The notes below the pieces were generated by a model, which was not told the origin of the DNA, searched no databases, and saw only the letters and a list, made by a program, of their open reading frames with translations. From contig CALCXL010000861.1 of the NCBI GenBank assembly GCA_937907595.1, positions 1-17,416 on the forward strand: a DNA stretch of 17,416 nt, written 5' to 3'. Shown piece by piece: positions 17,407-17,416 of this stretch. Made by a program: the position numbers and the translations under genes. Numbering within the stretch: position 1 is the stretch's first letter; every line of letters starts with the position of its first letter. Source of the DNA: an uncultured Pseudomonadota bacterium. Its GTDB lineage: Bacteria > Myxococcota_A > UBA796 > UBA9615.

Positions 17407-17416
17407 GCGTCCCTCG

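Overview
This is a GC-rich chromosomal segment with densely packed genes. It probably comes from an uncultured member of the Myxococcota or an older 'deltaproteobacterial' lineage. The grounds are a cytoplasmic Ser/Thr kinase fused to a formylglycine-generating-enzyme-like (FGE-like) domain, several lipoproteins with Asp-rich linkers, a MopE-type Asp/Cys repeat protein, and a Bacteroides/Bacillus-style succinate dehydrogenase. This placement is inference; no marker gene is present.

Layout. (1) 1-2629, minus strand: sdhC and sdhA, overlapping by ATGA. sdhA runs off the left edge, and sdhB would be expected just beyond it. (2) 2763-3458, minus: a multi-pass membrane protein that looks DedA/VTT-like. 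It is divergent from (3) 3509-4894, plus: a large lipoprotein with one CXXCH motif. The two share a short AT-rich promoter island. (4) 4916-9166, minus: three secreted lipoprotein genes in a row. They are a 983-residue MopE-repeat plus seven-bladed FG-GAP propeller protein, a PPC-domain lipoprotein bracketed by poly-Asp repeats, and a small Cys-rich lipoprotein. (5) 9293-12993, plus: a tight three-gene cluster of a kinase-PEGA-FGE fusion, a Tat-exported small protein and a predicted small outer-membrane beta-barrel. (6) 13027-14556, minus: a polytopic GT-C-like membrane protein. It is divergent from (7) 14701-17368, plus: a membrane-fused spermidine-synthase-like protein broken by a frameshift near 15768. 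The window ends in a perfect 9-bp hairpin.

How the parts relate. Only the sdh genes have a firmly known metabolic role: membrane-bound succinate:quinone oxidoreductase. Four lipoproteins within about 5.7 kb point to a cell-surface function, possibly metal or calcium binding, but their partners are unknown. The kinase, Tat-protein and barrel cluster is the best candidate for an undescribed unit: a cytoplasmic signalling protein co-transcribed with a periplasmic and an outer-membrane protein. No CRISPR array, tRNA, rRNA, insertion sequence or phage gene was seen. No intergenic stretch exceeds about 150 bases. Long open frames opposite the Asp-rich genes and the kinase are by-products of high GC content.
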